Below the pieces are notes generated by a model. It did not search any database. It was not told the DNA's origin and was given only the letters and a program-made list of their open reading frames with translations. The translations under genes and the position numbers were made by a program. Positions 1 to 6,812 of a DNA stretch of 53,422 bases are shown here, one piece after another. The stretch comes from Candidatus Omnitrophota bacterium (GTDB lineage Bacteria > Omnitrophota > Gorgyraeia > Zapsychrales > Fredricksoniimonadaceae): the NCBI GenBank assembly GCA_013285735.1, contig JABDGZ010000001.1, forward strand, positions 1 through 53,422, in the 5' to 3' direction. Position 1 is the stretch's first letter, and every line of letters starts with the position of its first letter.

Positions 1-1068
1 CTTTCTAAGGAAACCGGTTTTGTACTGGTTGGCCTGCTTCCGCTAACGGATTTTCTCCTGCTATCAAAATCAAAAACTTTAAGGGGACGTGTTAAATCAA
101 CCGCTGCTGCGGTGTGGCCTTTTATTATTTTGGGGGTGATCTATGTCATCCTGCGAGGTACGGTCCTTAATTTTTCTAACAGCTTTAATTTTTATAACGC
201 CAGCAATGCCTTTACAACCCATCCCAGCATTCGGCTTATGACTTTCTTTAAAGTATTGGTACAGTACACCGGATTTCTCTTTTTCCCCTATCAGCTGCGT
301 GTCGAACGTGACTTTCCATGGGCACAATCTTTTTGGGAATGGGATGTTATTGCCGGTGGACTTTTAGTTGCCTTTATGATTTTTTCGGCATTAAAATATT
401 GGAAAACCAGGCCCCTTATCACTTTTGGCATCGCCTGGTTTTTTATTGCCATTGCCCCGACATCGAATGTCTTGGTCCCCATTAATTCCGTCATCTACGA
501 ACATTTTCTTTATATGCCGATGATCGGCATTACCTTAATCGTGGTTTTCTTAAGCCTGGAATGGGCCGAAAAGAATCGCTTTACTCCGACCTTGTTAAAA
601 ATAGTGGCAGTGATCGTCATGGTCTTTTGTGCAATCAATATCCACCGCAATCTTGACTGGCGTACATCCATTGGGTTTTATGAACAATTGATCACCTACC
701 GGCCGGATGATTATCGGGTCATCAATAATTTGGGGATGGAATATGCCAATAGCGGCATTCATGACAAGGCCTTGGCTACCTATCTTAAAGCCATTGCTTT
801 GGACCCCAACAATCCTGTGGCGTATCACAATATCGCCGGGACCTACCGCGATACGGGGCATATTCAATTGGCCCTGGAAAATTTTCATAAAGCCATTGAA
901 CTTAATCCCAATTTTATTTTTACCTACCGTTCTCTGGCTGATCTCTACTGGCGGCTGGGGCAATATGAACAGTGTAAAGAAAGTTTACTGCAGATCCAGC
1001 GCATAGACCCTACGGACGACAATACCCGTCGGGCGCTGCAGATAGTCCAGGAAAAATTAACTCCTTAG
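1..1068 (+). CDS. TMTC-like membrane protein with C-terminal TPRs (5' truncated)
   Basis: The frame is open from the first base, so the true start lies left of the window; the GTG at 112 is only an internal candidate. About 355 residues are visible. The first part carries a KET motif followed by hydrophobic segments, the pattern of polytopic TMTC/DUF1736-type proteins, which resemble protein O-mannosyltransferases. From about residue 225 there are at least three TPR units (motifs such as NNLGMEYANSG and AYHNIAGTYRDTG). The fold predicts an inner-membrane protein with a soluble TPR tail; a sugar-transfer role is inference only. It is related in architecture to the gene at 6813-8741. A 53-bp gap with short inverted repeats separates it from the convergent next gene. 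Confidence 0.75.
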   Translation, partial: LSKETGFVLVGLLPLTDFLLLSKSKTLRGRVKSTAAAVWPFIILGVIYVILRGTVLNFSNSFNFYNASNAFTTHPSIRLMTFFKVLVQYTGFLFFPYQLRVERDFPWAQSFWEWDVIAGGLLVAFMIFSALKYWKTRPLITFGIAWFFIAIAPTSNVLVPINSVIYEHFLYMPMIGITLIVVFLSLEWAEKNRFTPTLLKIVAVIVMVFCAINIHRNLDWRTSIGFYEQLITYRPDDYRVINNLGMEYANSGIHDKALATYLKAIALDPNNPVAYHNIAGTYRDTGHIQLALENFHKAIELNPNFIFTYRSLADLYWRLGQYEQCKESLLQIQRIDPTDDNTRRALQIVQEKLTP

Positions 1069-1121
1069 GTGGGGCCTCATGGTCGTATTGACCGACACTC
1101 GCAGGAGCTCGCCGGACACTC

Positions 1122-1904
1122 CTAGTTAGTCGAAAAAATCTCTTTAAAAAATTTTTGCATTTCTATCCAGGATGCTTTGTCTGCAGCTTCATTATAAAGC
1201 GCTCCTGGAGGAACATTTTGATTGTCCGGATTAGTAAACCCATGCATGGCTCCTGGGTATTTAATCAAACGGTAATTAACTCTAGCATCTGTCATTTCTT
1301 TTTCAAAAGCTGCCATTTCATCCGCTTTGACAAAAGGATCTGCAGCGCCATGCAGTGCCAAAACCTTTGCTTTGATATTCTTGGCATCCTGGGGTGTGGG
1401 AGAACTCAGTCCTCCGTGAAAGCTGACAATCCCTTTAACATCAGCGCCGCTTCTGCCTAATTCCAAAACAGCAGTCCCGCCGAAACAATACCCGATGGCT
1501 GCTAATTGAGACGTGTCCACGTTGGCCTGCGATTTTAAAACATCCAGCCCGGCATTAACACGCGCTCTTAAAAGAGCACGGTCTGCTTTAAATTTTCCGG
1601 ACATGGCCGCAGCATCTGGGATTGTCTGCGGGCGGATGCCTTTGCCATAAATATCAGCCGCAAAAGCCACGTAGCCTAATTGTGCCAGCATATCCGCACG
1701 CCTTTTGGCGTAGGCATTAAGCCCCTTCCATTCATGCACGACCAAAATACCTGGACGCTTGCCACTCAAGGCATCGTCATACGCCAAATAACCTTCCAGG
1801 ACCGTGTTCCCCTGCTTGTACTCCACTGTCTGTGTTTTTAAAGCGGCCCACCCTGGTGTTGTGAGGATAGTGATCGCAATTATTGATGACAAAAGATAAC
1901 GCAT
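1122..1904 (-). CDS. Dienelactone hydrolase family protein, exported
   Basis: An alpha/beta hydrolase of about 260 residues. The nucleophile elbow is GYCFGG, with Cys in place of Ser as in dienelactone hydrolases. An Asp follows in HGAADPF and a His in MHGFTN, completing a Cys-Asp-His triad. The N-terminus is a signal peptide ending near GWAA, so export to the periplasm is likely. I place the start at the ATG at 1904, which has GAGAAAGGAG about 6 nt upstream, rather than at the upstream TTG at 1922. The gene follows 1919-2575 closely and they probably share a transcript. The substrate is unknown; the family acts on many carboxylic esters and lactones. Confidence 0.85.
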   Translation of the reverse strand: MRYLLSSIIAITILTTPGWAALKTQTVEYKQGNTVLEGYLAYDDALSGKRPGILVVHEWKGLNAYAKRRADMLAQLGYVAFAADIYGKGIRPQTIPDAAAMSGKFKADRALLRARVNAGLDVLKSQANVDTSQLAAIGYCFGGTAVLELGRSGADVKGIVSFHGGLSSPTPQDAKNIKAKVLALHGAADPFVKADEMAAFEKEMTDARVNYRLIKYPGAMHGFTNPDNQNVPPGALYNEAADKASWIEMQKFFKEIFSTN

Positions 1905-1918
1905 AAAACACTCCTTTC

Positions 1919-2575
1919 TCAATTTAAAATCTTTTCCCCGCGTAAAATAGGGTCGACGGGTTTGGCATCGATCCTCAATCCTCCGTCGTGTTCAATATGA
2001 ATCGTGTACAAGTACCCTGGAATAAAAACAATCCCCGGGGCCTCAATCTGCACACTCTTGATCCCTGCTTGTTGGGCCTTGGTCTCATCAAAAGCGAAAC
2101 GCCAGAAATCTTTCCAAAACCTATTTTCAAAACCATTTGTTCTTCCTGGAATTTTATAGCCACTTGGGATCTCATCGACCTGGGTAATGGGAAACTCCTG
2201 CGTGCGAGACCCATCGAGCATAAACGCTTTCCAAAACAAATAAACACTGCGGCCTTTAAAACGATCTCCTGCAGCTACAAATTTATCCTCGAAACGTACC
2301 ACCAGGGATTGGAATTGAATTAAATTCCCGCTGAAGGTAAAATACTTCGGTGGCAAGGCTTGGCCCGTACTGTCGTCTTCAACAAATTTGATGGTGGTCA
2401 TATCACGATGAAGCTTTTCATCATAATTAACCGCGGTCACCAAGACCTGGGCTGCCCGCGACTCCGCTTGAAGGCGATCTAATATTTGCTGATAGGCATG
2501 TTCCTGATTAAAACGCCATATCAACCAAAAACCAGCAATGATCAAACAAAAAACAATAAACAAAAAATTCTTCAT
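1919..2575 (-). CDS. Membrane-anchored hypothetical protein
   Basis: A 218-residue protein with one N-terminal hydrophobic segment (about residues 3-17, FLFIVFCLIIAGFWLIW). The rest is soluble and rich in beta-type and aromatic residues, which suggests a periplasmic domain anchored in the inner membrane. I recognise no family. It begins at an ATG at 2575 and ends 14 bases before the hydrolase start at 1904, so the two genes look like a small operon. Confidence 0.6.
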   Translation of the reverse strand: MKNFLFIVFCLIIAGFWLIWRFNQEHAYQQILDRLQAESRAAQVLVTAVNYDEKLHRDMTTIKFVEDDSTGQALPPKYFTFSGNLIQFQSLVVRFEDKFVAAGDRFKGRSVYLFWKAFMLDGSRTQEFPITQVDEIPSGYKIPGRTNGFENRFWKDFWRFAFDETKAQQAGIKSVQIEAPGIVFIPGYLYTIHIEHDGGLRIDAKPVDPILRGEKILN

Positions 2576-2684
2576 TTAATCATTCTACTCTAAAATATAA
2601 AATTTTTCCAATATTCCCTATTGCTTGCTCGACAGAGCTGGGTTATGATGTGTAAACTTTGCGACAACGAAGGGATTAGGCCTT

Positions 2685-3323
2685 TTGGAAATTTTACACC
2701 ATTTTTTAGATTTTTTTATCCACTTAGACCATCACATGGCCTCCATCAGCGCTCATTATGGCGCATGGACCTACCTGATCCTCTTTGTCATTATCTTTTG
2801 CGAGACAGGTTTGGTTGTCACTCCTTTTTTACCTGGAGATTCCCTGCTTTTTGTCTTGGGCGCCATGTCTGCAGTGGGGGATTTGCAATTAACCACTTTA
2901 ATCCTGCTATTATCTCTAGCCGCTATCAGTGGGAATATGCTCAATTATTCCATCGGCGTATTCCTGTCAAACCGGGTTATTAATAATCAGGCCATCCCTT
3001 TTGTCAAACAGTCCTATATTAAACGCACGCATGAATTTTTTGAAAAATACGGGGCTAAAACGATTGTCTTAACACGCTTTGTCCCCATTATCCGCACCTT
3101 TGCTCCTTTTATGGCAGGGGTAGGCAGCATGCCTTATGTTCAATTTACCATTTACAATATTGTCGGTGGAACTGCGTGGGTTTTGGTTGGAACCTTATGC
3201 GGGTTTTTCTTCGGCAATCTGCCTTTTGTACAAAAAAACTTCTCCCTGGTCATACTCGTGATCGTTTTTATTTCTCTTATACCGGCAGTTCTGGGATACC
3301 TTAAACACCGGCGATCACACTAA
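2685..3323 (+). CDS. DedA family membrane protein
   Basis: A 212-residue polytopic protein with the DedA (SNARE-associated/VTT) signatures: ETGLVVTPFLPGDSLL near residues 40-55, an FEKYGAKTI.L.RFVPIIRTFAPFMAG block near 118-145, then GG.AWV. Some DedA proteins move undecaprenyl phosphate or phosphatidylethanolamine across the membrane; which substrate applies here is unknown. The start is a TTG at 2685 preceded by AAGGGA at 2670-2675. The family's N-terminal IHLDxH segment lies upstream of the first ATG (Met18), which supports the TTG. The gene ends 2 bp before the convergent Spy-like gene. Confidence 0.88.
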   Translation: MEILHHFLDFFIHLDHHMASISAHYGAWTYLILFVIIFCETGLVVTPFLPGDSLLFVLGAMSAVGDLQLTTLILLLSLAAISGNMLNYSIGVFLSNRVINNQAIPFVKQSYIKRTHEFFEKYGAKTIVLTRFVPIIRTFAPFMAGVGSMPYVQFTIYNIVGGTAWVLVGTLCGFFFGNLPFVQKNFSLVILVIVFISLIPAVLGYLKHRRSH

Positions 3324-3325
3324 AT

Positions 3326-3796
3326 TCAATTTTGATGCCCTTCTGATTCTTCCTCATGTTCCTCTTTATGTTTATGCATCAGGGTGACAAATTTTAAAAA
3401 CTGTTCCGGCGTCAAAATCGCTCTGACGGCAAGAATGGAACTTAATTTCTCATCTTCTATTTGGGAAAGCACGGTCTTGATTTCTTCGTGAAGTACCGTG
3501 ATCTTGGGCATGTCCAACTGGGCTTTCATCAATTCCTGATGAATCGCTTCCTTATCACTCTTTAGTGCCTGTCGCGCCAGCTCCATCTTTGCCCGATGAT
3601 CTTCTTTGTTGGCTTCCAATTGTTTCTTTTGGTCATCTGTCAAATTAAGCTGATTATAGATTTCCTGAATATGTAGTCCAAAATGTTTTTGAGGAGATCC
3701 GTCAGGTCCTGGAACATTTTGTGCCTGCGCTAAGGGCAATACCGCCGCCATGCCTATTCCCAAAATTCCCAGTAAAACCATCCTAATTTTTGTCAT
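3326..3796 (-). CDS. Spy/CpxP-like periplasmic protein (LTxxQ motifs)
   Basis: A 156-residue protein with a signal peptide ending near LAQAQN. The mature part is charged and helical and has two LTxxQ-type motifs, LNLTDDQKKQL and ILTPEQFLKF, as in the Spy/CpxP/CnrX family of periplasmic chaperones and metal sensors. The C-terminus is rich in His and Glu (HKHKEEHEEESEGH), which could bind metal. It is the third gene after an ECF sigma factor and its anti-sigma factor, so it may be a target or part of the sensing circuit. An envelope-stress or metal-stress role is inferred. Confidence 0.75.
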   Translation of the reverse strand: MTKIRMVLLGILGIGMAAVLPLAQAQNVPGPDGSPQKHFGLHIQEIYNQLNLTDDQKKQLEANKEDHRAKMELARQALKSDKEAIHQELMKAQLDMPKITVLHEEIKTVLSQIEDEKLSSILAVRAILTPEQFLKFVTLMHKHKEEHEEESEGHQN

Positions 3797-3820
3797 AAAT
3801 TCTTTCCCTTCCTCTCTCGT

Positions 3821-3845
3821 GTCATTCCCGCGAAAGCGGGAATCT
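3821..3845. repeat. Short hairpin repeat (REP-like)
   Basis: A perfect 8-bp stem ATTCCCGC / GCGGGAAT with a GAAA loop (3824-3843). It resembles a short intergenic palindrome I recall from many bacterial genomes. It touches the stop codon of the anti-sigma gene (3844-3846) and lies before the Spy-like gene, so it may damp read-through or stabilise the upstream mRNA. Confidence 0.6.
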
Positions 3846-4329
3846 AAAGAAAATAATGCTCAATGGGCGTACTCCCACTGTTGCTGTCCGACGGATTTGA
3901 CGCATCTGCTGTGCTCAATAGCGAAACCAAATATTCTCCCTGATCTTTGGCCTGAGCCTGCTGAACATGCATTGTTTCGAGCGTGGCTGATCCAGCTAAA
4001 AACATCAGCGCAAAGCTGGCAAAAACAGGAACCATCTTGGGAAATACTATCAAGCCTCTCAATCTGTCGATGAGATCTGCAATCGGGTTGGTCCTTTGAT
4101 TTTCATCTTCTATATTTTTTTTGATCGTATCCCAAATCTCTGCGGGAACTGGCTGGTGCGGCGCTTGTTGAAAAGGCATGGCCACATTATTTTTAAATTC
4201 TTTAAAAAAGGCACGGCAATCACTGCAGTCGAGCAAATGATTTTCCAGATTCCCGGCAGAGTCGCGATCAAGCTCTGCGTCTATATAATCCGTCAATATC
4301 AAATCCTTAAATTGCTCACACTTTTTCAT
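3844..4329 (-). CDS. Anti-sigma factor, zinc-finger (ZAS/HC2) type
   Basis: A 161-residue protein. The N-terminus has the zinc-binding anti-sigma pattern HLLDCSDC (H-x3-C-x2-C) near residues 31-38. One hydrophobic segment at about residues 95-115 (MVPVFASFALMFLAG) predicts an inner-membrane anchor with a short periplasmic tail. It overlaps the sigma gene by 14 nt, the usual coupling of an ECF sigma factor to its antagonist. The ligand or stress sensed by the tail is not evident. Confidence 0.85.
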   Translation of the reverse strand: MKKCEQFKDLILTDYIDAELDRDSAGNLENHLLDCSDCRAFFKEFKNNVAMPFQQAPHQPVPAEIWDTIKKNIEDENQRTNPIADLIDRLRGLIVFPKMVPVFASFALMFLAGSATLETMHVQQAQAKDQGEYLVSLLSTADASNPSDSNSGSTPIEHYFL

Positions 4330-4870
4330 AATTCACCAACCTTCTTACGCTCAGCAATTTCTCACGGGATCTTTTTAACCGTGAGCGCACCGTATTGATA
4401 TTAATATTTAACGCCTGGGCAATTTCTTCATAACTTAACCCCTGGATATCACGCAACACCACACAGGCCCTTTGATCAGGGTTAAGCTCCGCCAATAATT
4501 TCTCAACAAGTTGATGCTGGTATTCCTGGTCCATTTGCGTCCGGGCCTCATTTAAGACTGCCCCTTCACCAAAAGCTTCTTCGAATGGCACTGTTTTTGT
4601 TCTGGAAACTTTTTTAGCAAAATTAATAGCACTATTAGCTGTAATCCTGTAGACCCAAGTTTTGAAAGAGGACTCAAAACGGAACTCTTTTAATTTATGA
4701 TGGATAATCATAAAGACTTCCTGGGCCACCTCACTGGCATCTTCTCTATTATTGACAACCCTATAAGCAACATTATAAACAAAGCTGCTGCTGGCTTTGT
4801 AAACATCCTCAAAGGCTTGAATATCCCCTTGGGAGGCCCTGATCAATATGTCCTTGGCTATATCTTCCAT
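4316..4870 (-). CDS. ECF RNA polymerase sigma factor (sigma-70 family)
   Basis: About 184 residues with two clear domains. Region 2 (about 22-90) includes DASEVAQEVF and the aromatic-rich WVYRITANSAINF. Region 4 (about 125-178) includes LNPDQR, GLSYEEIAQALNI and TVRSRLKRSREKL, a helix-turn-helix that reads the -35 element. There is no region 1 or 3, as expected for ECF factors. I prefer the ATG at 4870 because GGAAGG sits 5 nt upstream; a GTG lies one codon earlier. It is followed by a zinc anti-sigma factor and a Spy-like gene, forming a three-gene stress operon. Confidence 0.93.
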   Translation of the reverse strand: MEDIAKDILIRASQGDIQAFEDVYKASSSFVYNVAYRVVNNREDASEVAQEVFMIIHHKLKEFRFESSFKTWVYRITANSAINFAKKVSRTKTVPFEEAFGEGAVLNEARTQMDQEYQHQLVEKLLAELNPDQRACVVLRDIQGLSYEEIAQALNININTVRSRLKRSREKLLSVRRLVNYEKV

Positions 4871-4940
4871 CACTACCTTCCATTACTTAGACAATGGGGC
4901 ACCCTAAAAAGTTCCCTATAAAAAATTGGCTACCCGTGAC

Positions 4941-5123
4941 CTATTCTTCCTCATCTTTAAGAAGTTTTTTAATGTGATGTTTTTGTATTTTATTTGGAGC
5001 GAATTTTCCATTTAACCATCGATTCACCGTAACAAACGTAACCCCTAAGATTTCAGCCAGTTTTGCCTGTGAAATCTTATTTTCCAAACGGTAGTCTTCC
5101 AATTTTTTAATTAATTTACTCAT
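4941..5123 (-). CDS. Small XRE-family helix-turn-helix regulator
   Basis: A 60-residue protein that is almost entirely an XRE/Cro helix-turn-helix: ISQAKLAEILGVTFVTVNRWLNGK at about 18-41. A short charged helix follows. It lies 70 bp upstream of the sigma factor gene on the same strand, behind a very AT-rich region with repeated motifs that may be its own operator. Its targets are unknown. Stand-alone regulators of this size occur in phage remnants and toxin-antitoxin pairs, but no partner gene is visible. Confidence 0.8.
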   Translation of the reverse strand: MSKLIKKLEDYRLENKISQAKLAEILGVTFVTVNRWLNGKFAPNKIQKHHIKKLLKDEEE

Positions 5124-5132
5124 AATCTATAA

Positions 5133-5163
5133 ATCATAATATATCACTATATATCATAATATA
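5133..5163. promoter_or_regulatory. AT-rich direct repeats upstream of the XRE gene
   Basis: The 11-mer ATCATAATATA occurs at 5133-5143 and again at 5153-5163, a 20-bp spacing that puts both on the same face of the helix. Related ATATATC words continue to about 5220. The position directly upstream of the XRE start (5123) suggests an operator for autoregulation. This is inference. Confidence 0.4.
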
Positions 5164-5297
5164 CAATCAAAAAATGGATTTTCATTATAATTTTATATCA
5201 TCATATATCTTCATATATCCTAAAAATCCCGTTTTCGGCCTTACGCAGGCTCAAAAGATGCTGCGCCCCTGTAGGTTACGTGTATTTTTATGGTGGA

Positions 5298-6695
5298 TTA
5301 CGGCTGGCCCCAGGCTGATTGAACGATATGCAGGATGTGCAGGGTCACTAAAATAAACAAGGGAATAAAAAATACCCCGATGATTTTTTTAATGGTGGCG
5401 TATCTTTCGCATGCCATCAGTCCAACGCCCAAAAAAACCGCAAAAGCAGGCAATGAGATCAACAAATAGCTGGCCTTGATGGCGCTAAACACAGGGTACT
5501 TGAGCACAAAAGCAATCACGCATACCAAATTCCATATTAATAGTACCGGAAATATTTGCATTTTGACCATTTCTATACTGCTTGACTTAGTTTCCAGTCC
5601 CCATTTTCCAAAAAGAATACGTAAAAACCCCATCACGGAAACCAAGAAAGGAAAAATCCCTAAGGCTATTAACCAAAATCCGGAAAAACGCGTAAAAGAA
5701 GAAAATGGGTTGTTTTTACCTGGAAATGGTTCTTCTCCTCTGATCCAACAATAATAGTGATACCACCACTGATTGTCCGGATCAGTAAAATAAAGAAATT
5801 TTGGCTCTACATCAAACCACGTTTTGCTATAAAGCAGTGTCCAAAAAGAGTCCAGCAGCTCCGGACACAATATCTGCTTATCCATAGCTACCCATGGTTT
5901 AAAAGTAGTGAAGCTTAGGCTTTTTGCATGCGGTTGAGTTAACGCAGGATTAAATGTGGAGGCGTTCGACGGCATGGCTGTATTGTATATACTTATATTG
6001 TATATAGTATTCCATCCTAATAAACATACCGGCAATAAAAGAGTTATTGCCATTGAACTCAATACCTTTTTTGCAGGAACAATTACCTTGCATGACAAAA
6101 TGATTATATAAATAATGATGATCGTTGGAATAAGTGCAAAAGCAAAATATTTTGTAAATAAAGCAGCTGTCACGGCAATGCTGAGCGTCCCGGACCATAC
6201 CAGGGACAAATTTCGCTCAATAACGATAAGCAATAAATAAATACATATCGCCGCTAATAAATAAGAAAGGGTATCATTGGAATGCATCGCTGATATATAA
6301 ATATGCTGTGGCAGAAAACAAACAGTCGTAAAAGCAATTGCCTTGGAGAAAGGAGATAATTTTATTTTATTAAGGATTAAATAAATAATACCTAATTGTA
6401 ATGAGCCGTACAAAAAGCAAAGGAATTGCAGTATCTTGGGCAAATATATTTTATTGATCCCCATCTTTAACACTAACTCTCCGACCATCGCAGAGATCCC
6501 ATAAAAGATTGGCGGTTGAATGCATTCCAAACATGCATTTTTAGGCGGTATCTTGCCGGATTGCATCATCAAATAAACCGGAGAAAAATGGTCGTCGAAA
6601 GAGTTTTCAGGAGGGTTTGATAAGAAAAGAAAAAATCTTAAAGCAATAGCTGCAATAAAAATTACCCATGTAAGAATTTTAAAACCATGACTCAT
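5298..6695 (-). CDS. Polytopic membrane protein, GT39/ArnT-like glycosyltransferase
   Basis: A 465-residue protein with about ten predicted membrane helices. An acidic DDH motif lies near residue 35, just after the first helix, followed by a QPPIFY motif near 62. Both features recall GT-C fold enzymes (PMT/ArnT/GT39) that use a polyprenyl-phosphate sugar donor. A large periplasmic loop occurs around 245-330. The acceptor is unknown. It begins 5 bp from a degenerate tRNA-Gln fragment that now forms its upstream region. Divergent from the TMTC-like gene at 6813. Confidence 0.65.
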   Translation of the reverse strand: MSHGFKILTWVIFIAAIALRFFLFLSNPPENSFDDHFSPVYLMMQSGKIPPKNACLECIQPPIFYGISAMVGELVLKMGINKIYLPKILQFLCFLYGSLQLGIIYLILNKIKLSPFSKAIAFTTVCFLPQHIYISAMHSNDTLSYLLAAICIYLLLIVIERNLSLVWSGTLSIAVTAALFTKYFAFALIPTIIIIYIIILSCKVIVPAKKVLSSMAITLLLPVCLLGWNTIYNISIYNTAMPSNASTFNPALTQPHAKSLSFTTFKPWVAMDKQILCPELLDSFWTLLYSKTWFDVEPKFLYFTDPDNQWWYHYYCWIRGEEPFPGKNNPFSSFTRFSGFWLIALGIFPFLVSVMGFLRILFGKWGLETKSSSIEMVKMQIFPVLLIWNLVCVIAFVLKYPVFSAIKASYLLISLPAFAVFLGVGLMACERYATIKKIIGVFFIPLFILVTLHILHIVQSAWGQP

Positions 6696-6699
6696 GCCC

Positions 6700-6716
6700 T
6701 GCCTCGCCTGGACTCG
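6700..6716 (-). repeat. Degenerate copy of the tRNA-Gln 3' end
   Basis: Sixteen of 17 bases match the acceptor/T-arm end of the tRNA-Gln gene at 13300-13370 (one C for A at 6708). The match starts at the same acceptor position as the perfect copy at 8701-8723. It lies immediately upstream of the start of the gene at 5298-6695. Possibly an old attachment site. Confidence 0.5.
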
Positions 6717-6812
6717 TTGGTAATTGTTCCGTACGAATTATACATTTTTATCCCGCCCTTGTCACCCTGAGCTTGATTTTCCAGCTTACAGAAGCTAACA
6801 TACTAAATAATT

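Noticed and set aside
595-963. 122-residue minus-strand ORF in the first gene
   Set aside because: Antisense shadow of TPR coding sequence, with no ribosome-binding site or similarity.
6761-6780. Second REP-like fragment (GTCACCCTGAGCTTG)
   Set aside because: It looks like part of a common intergenic repeat, but only one half is present and no inverted partner is found.
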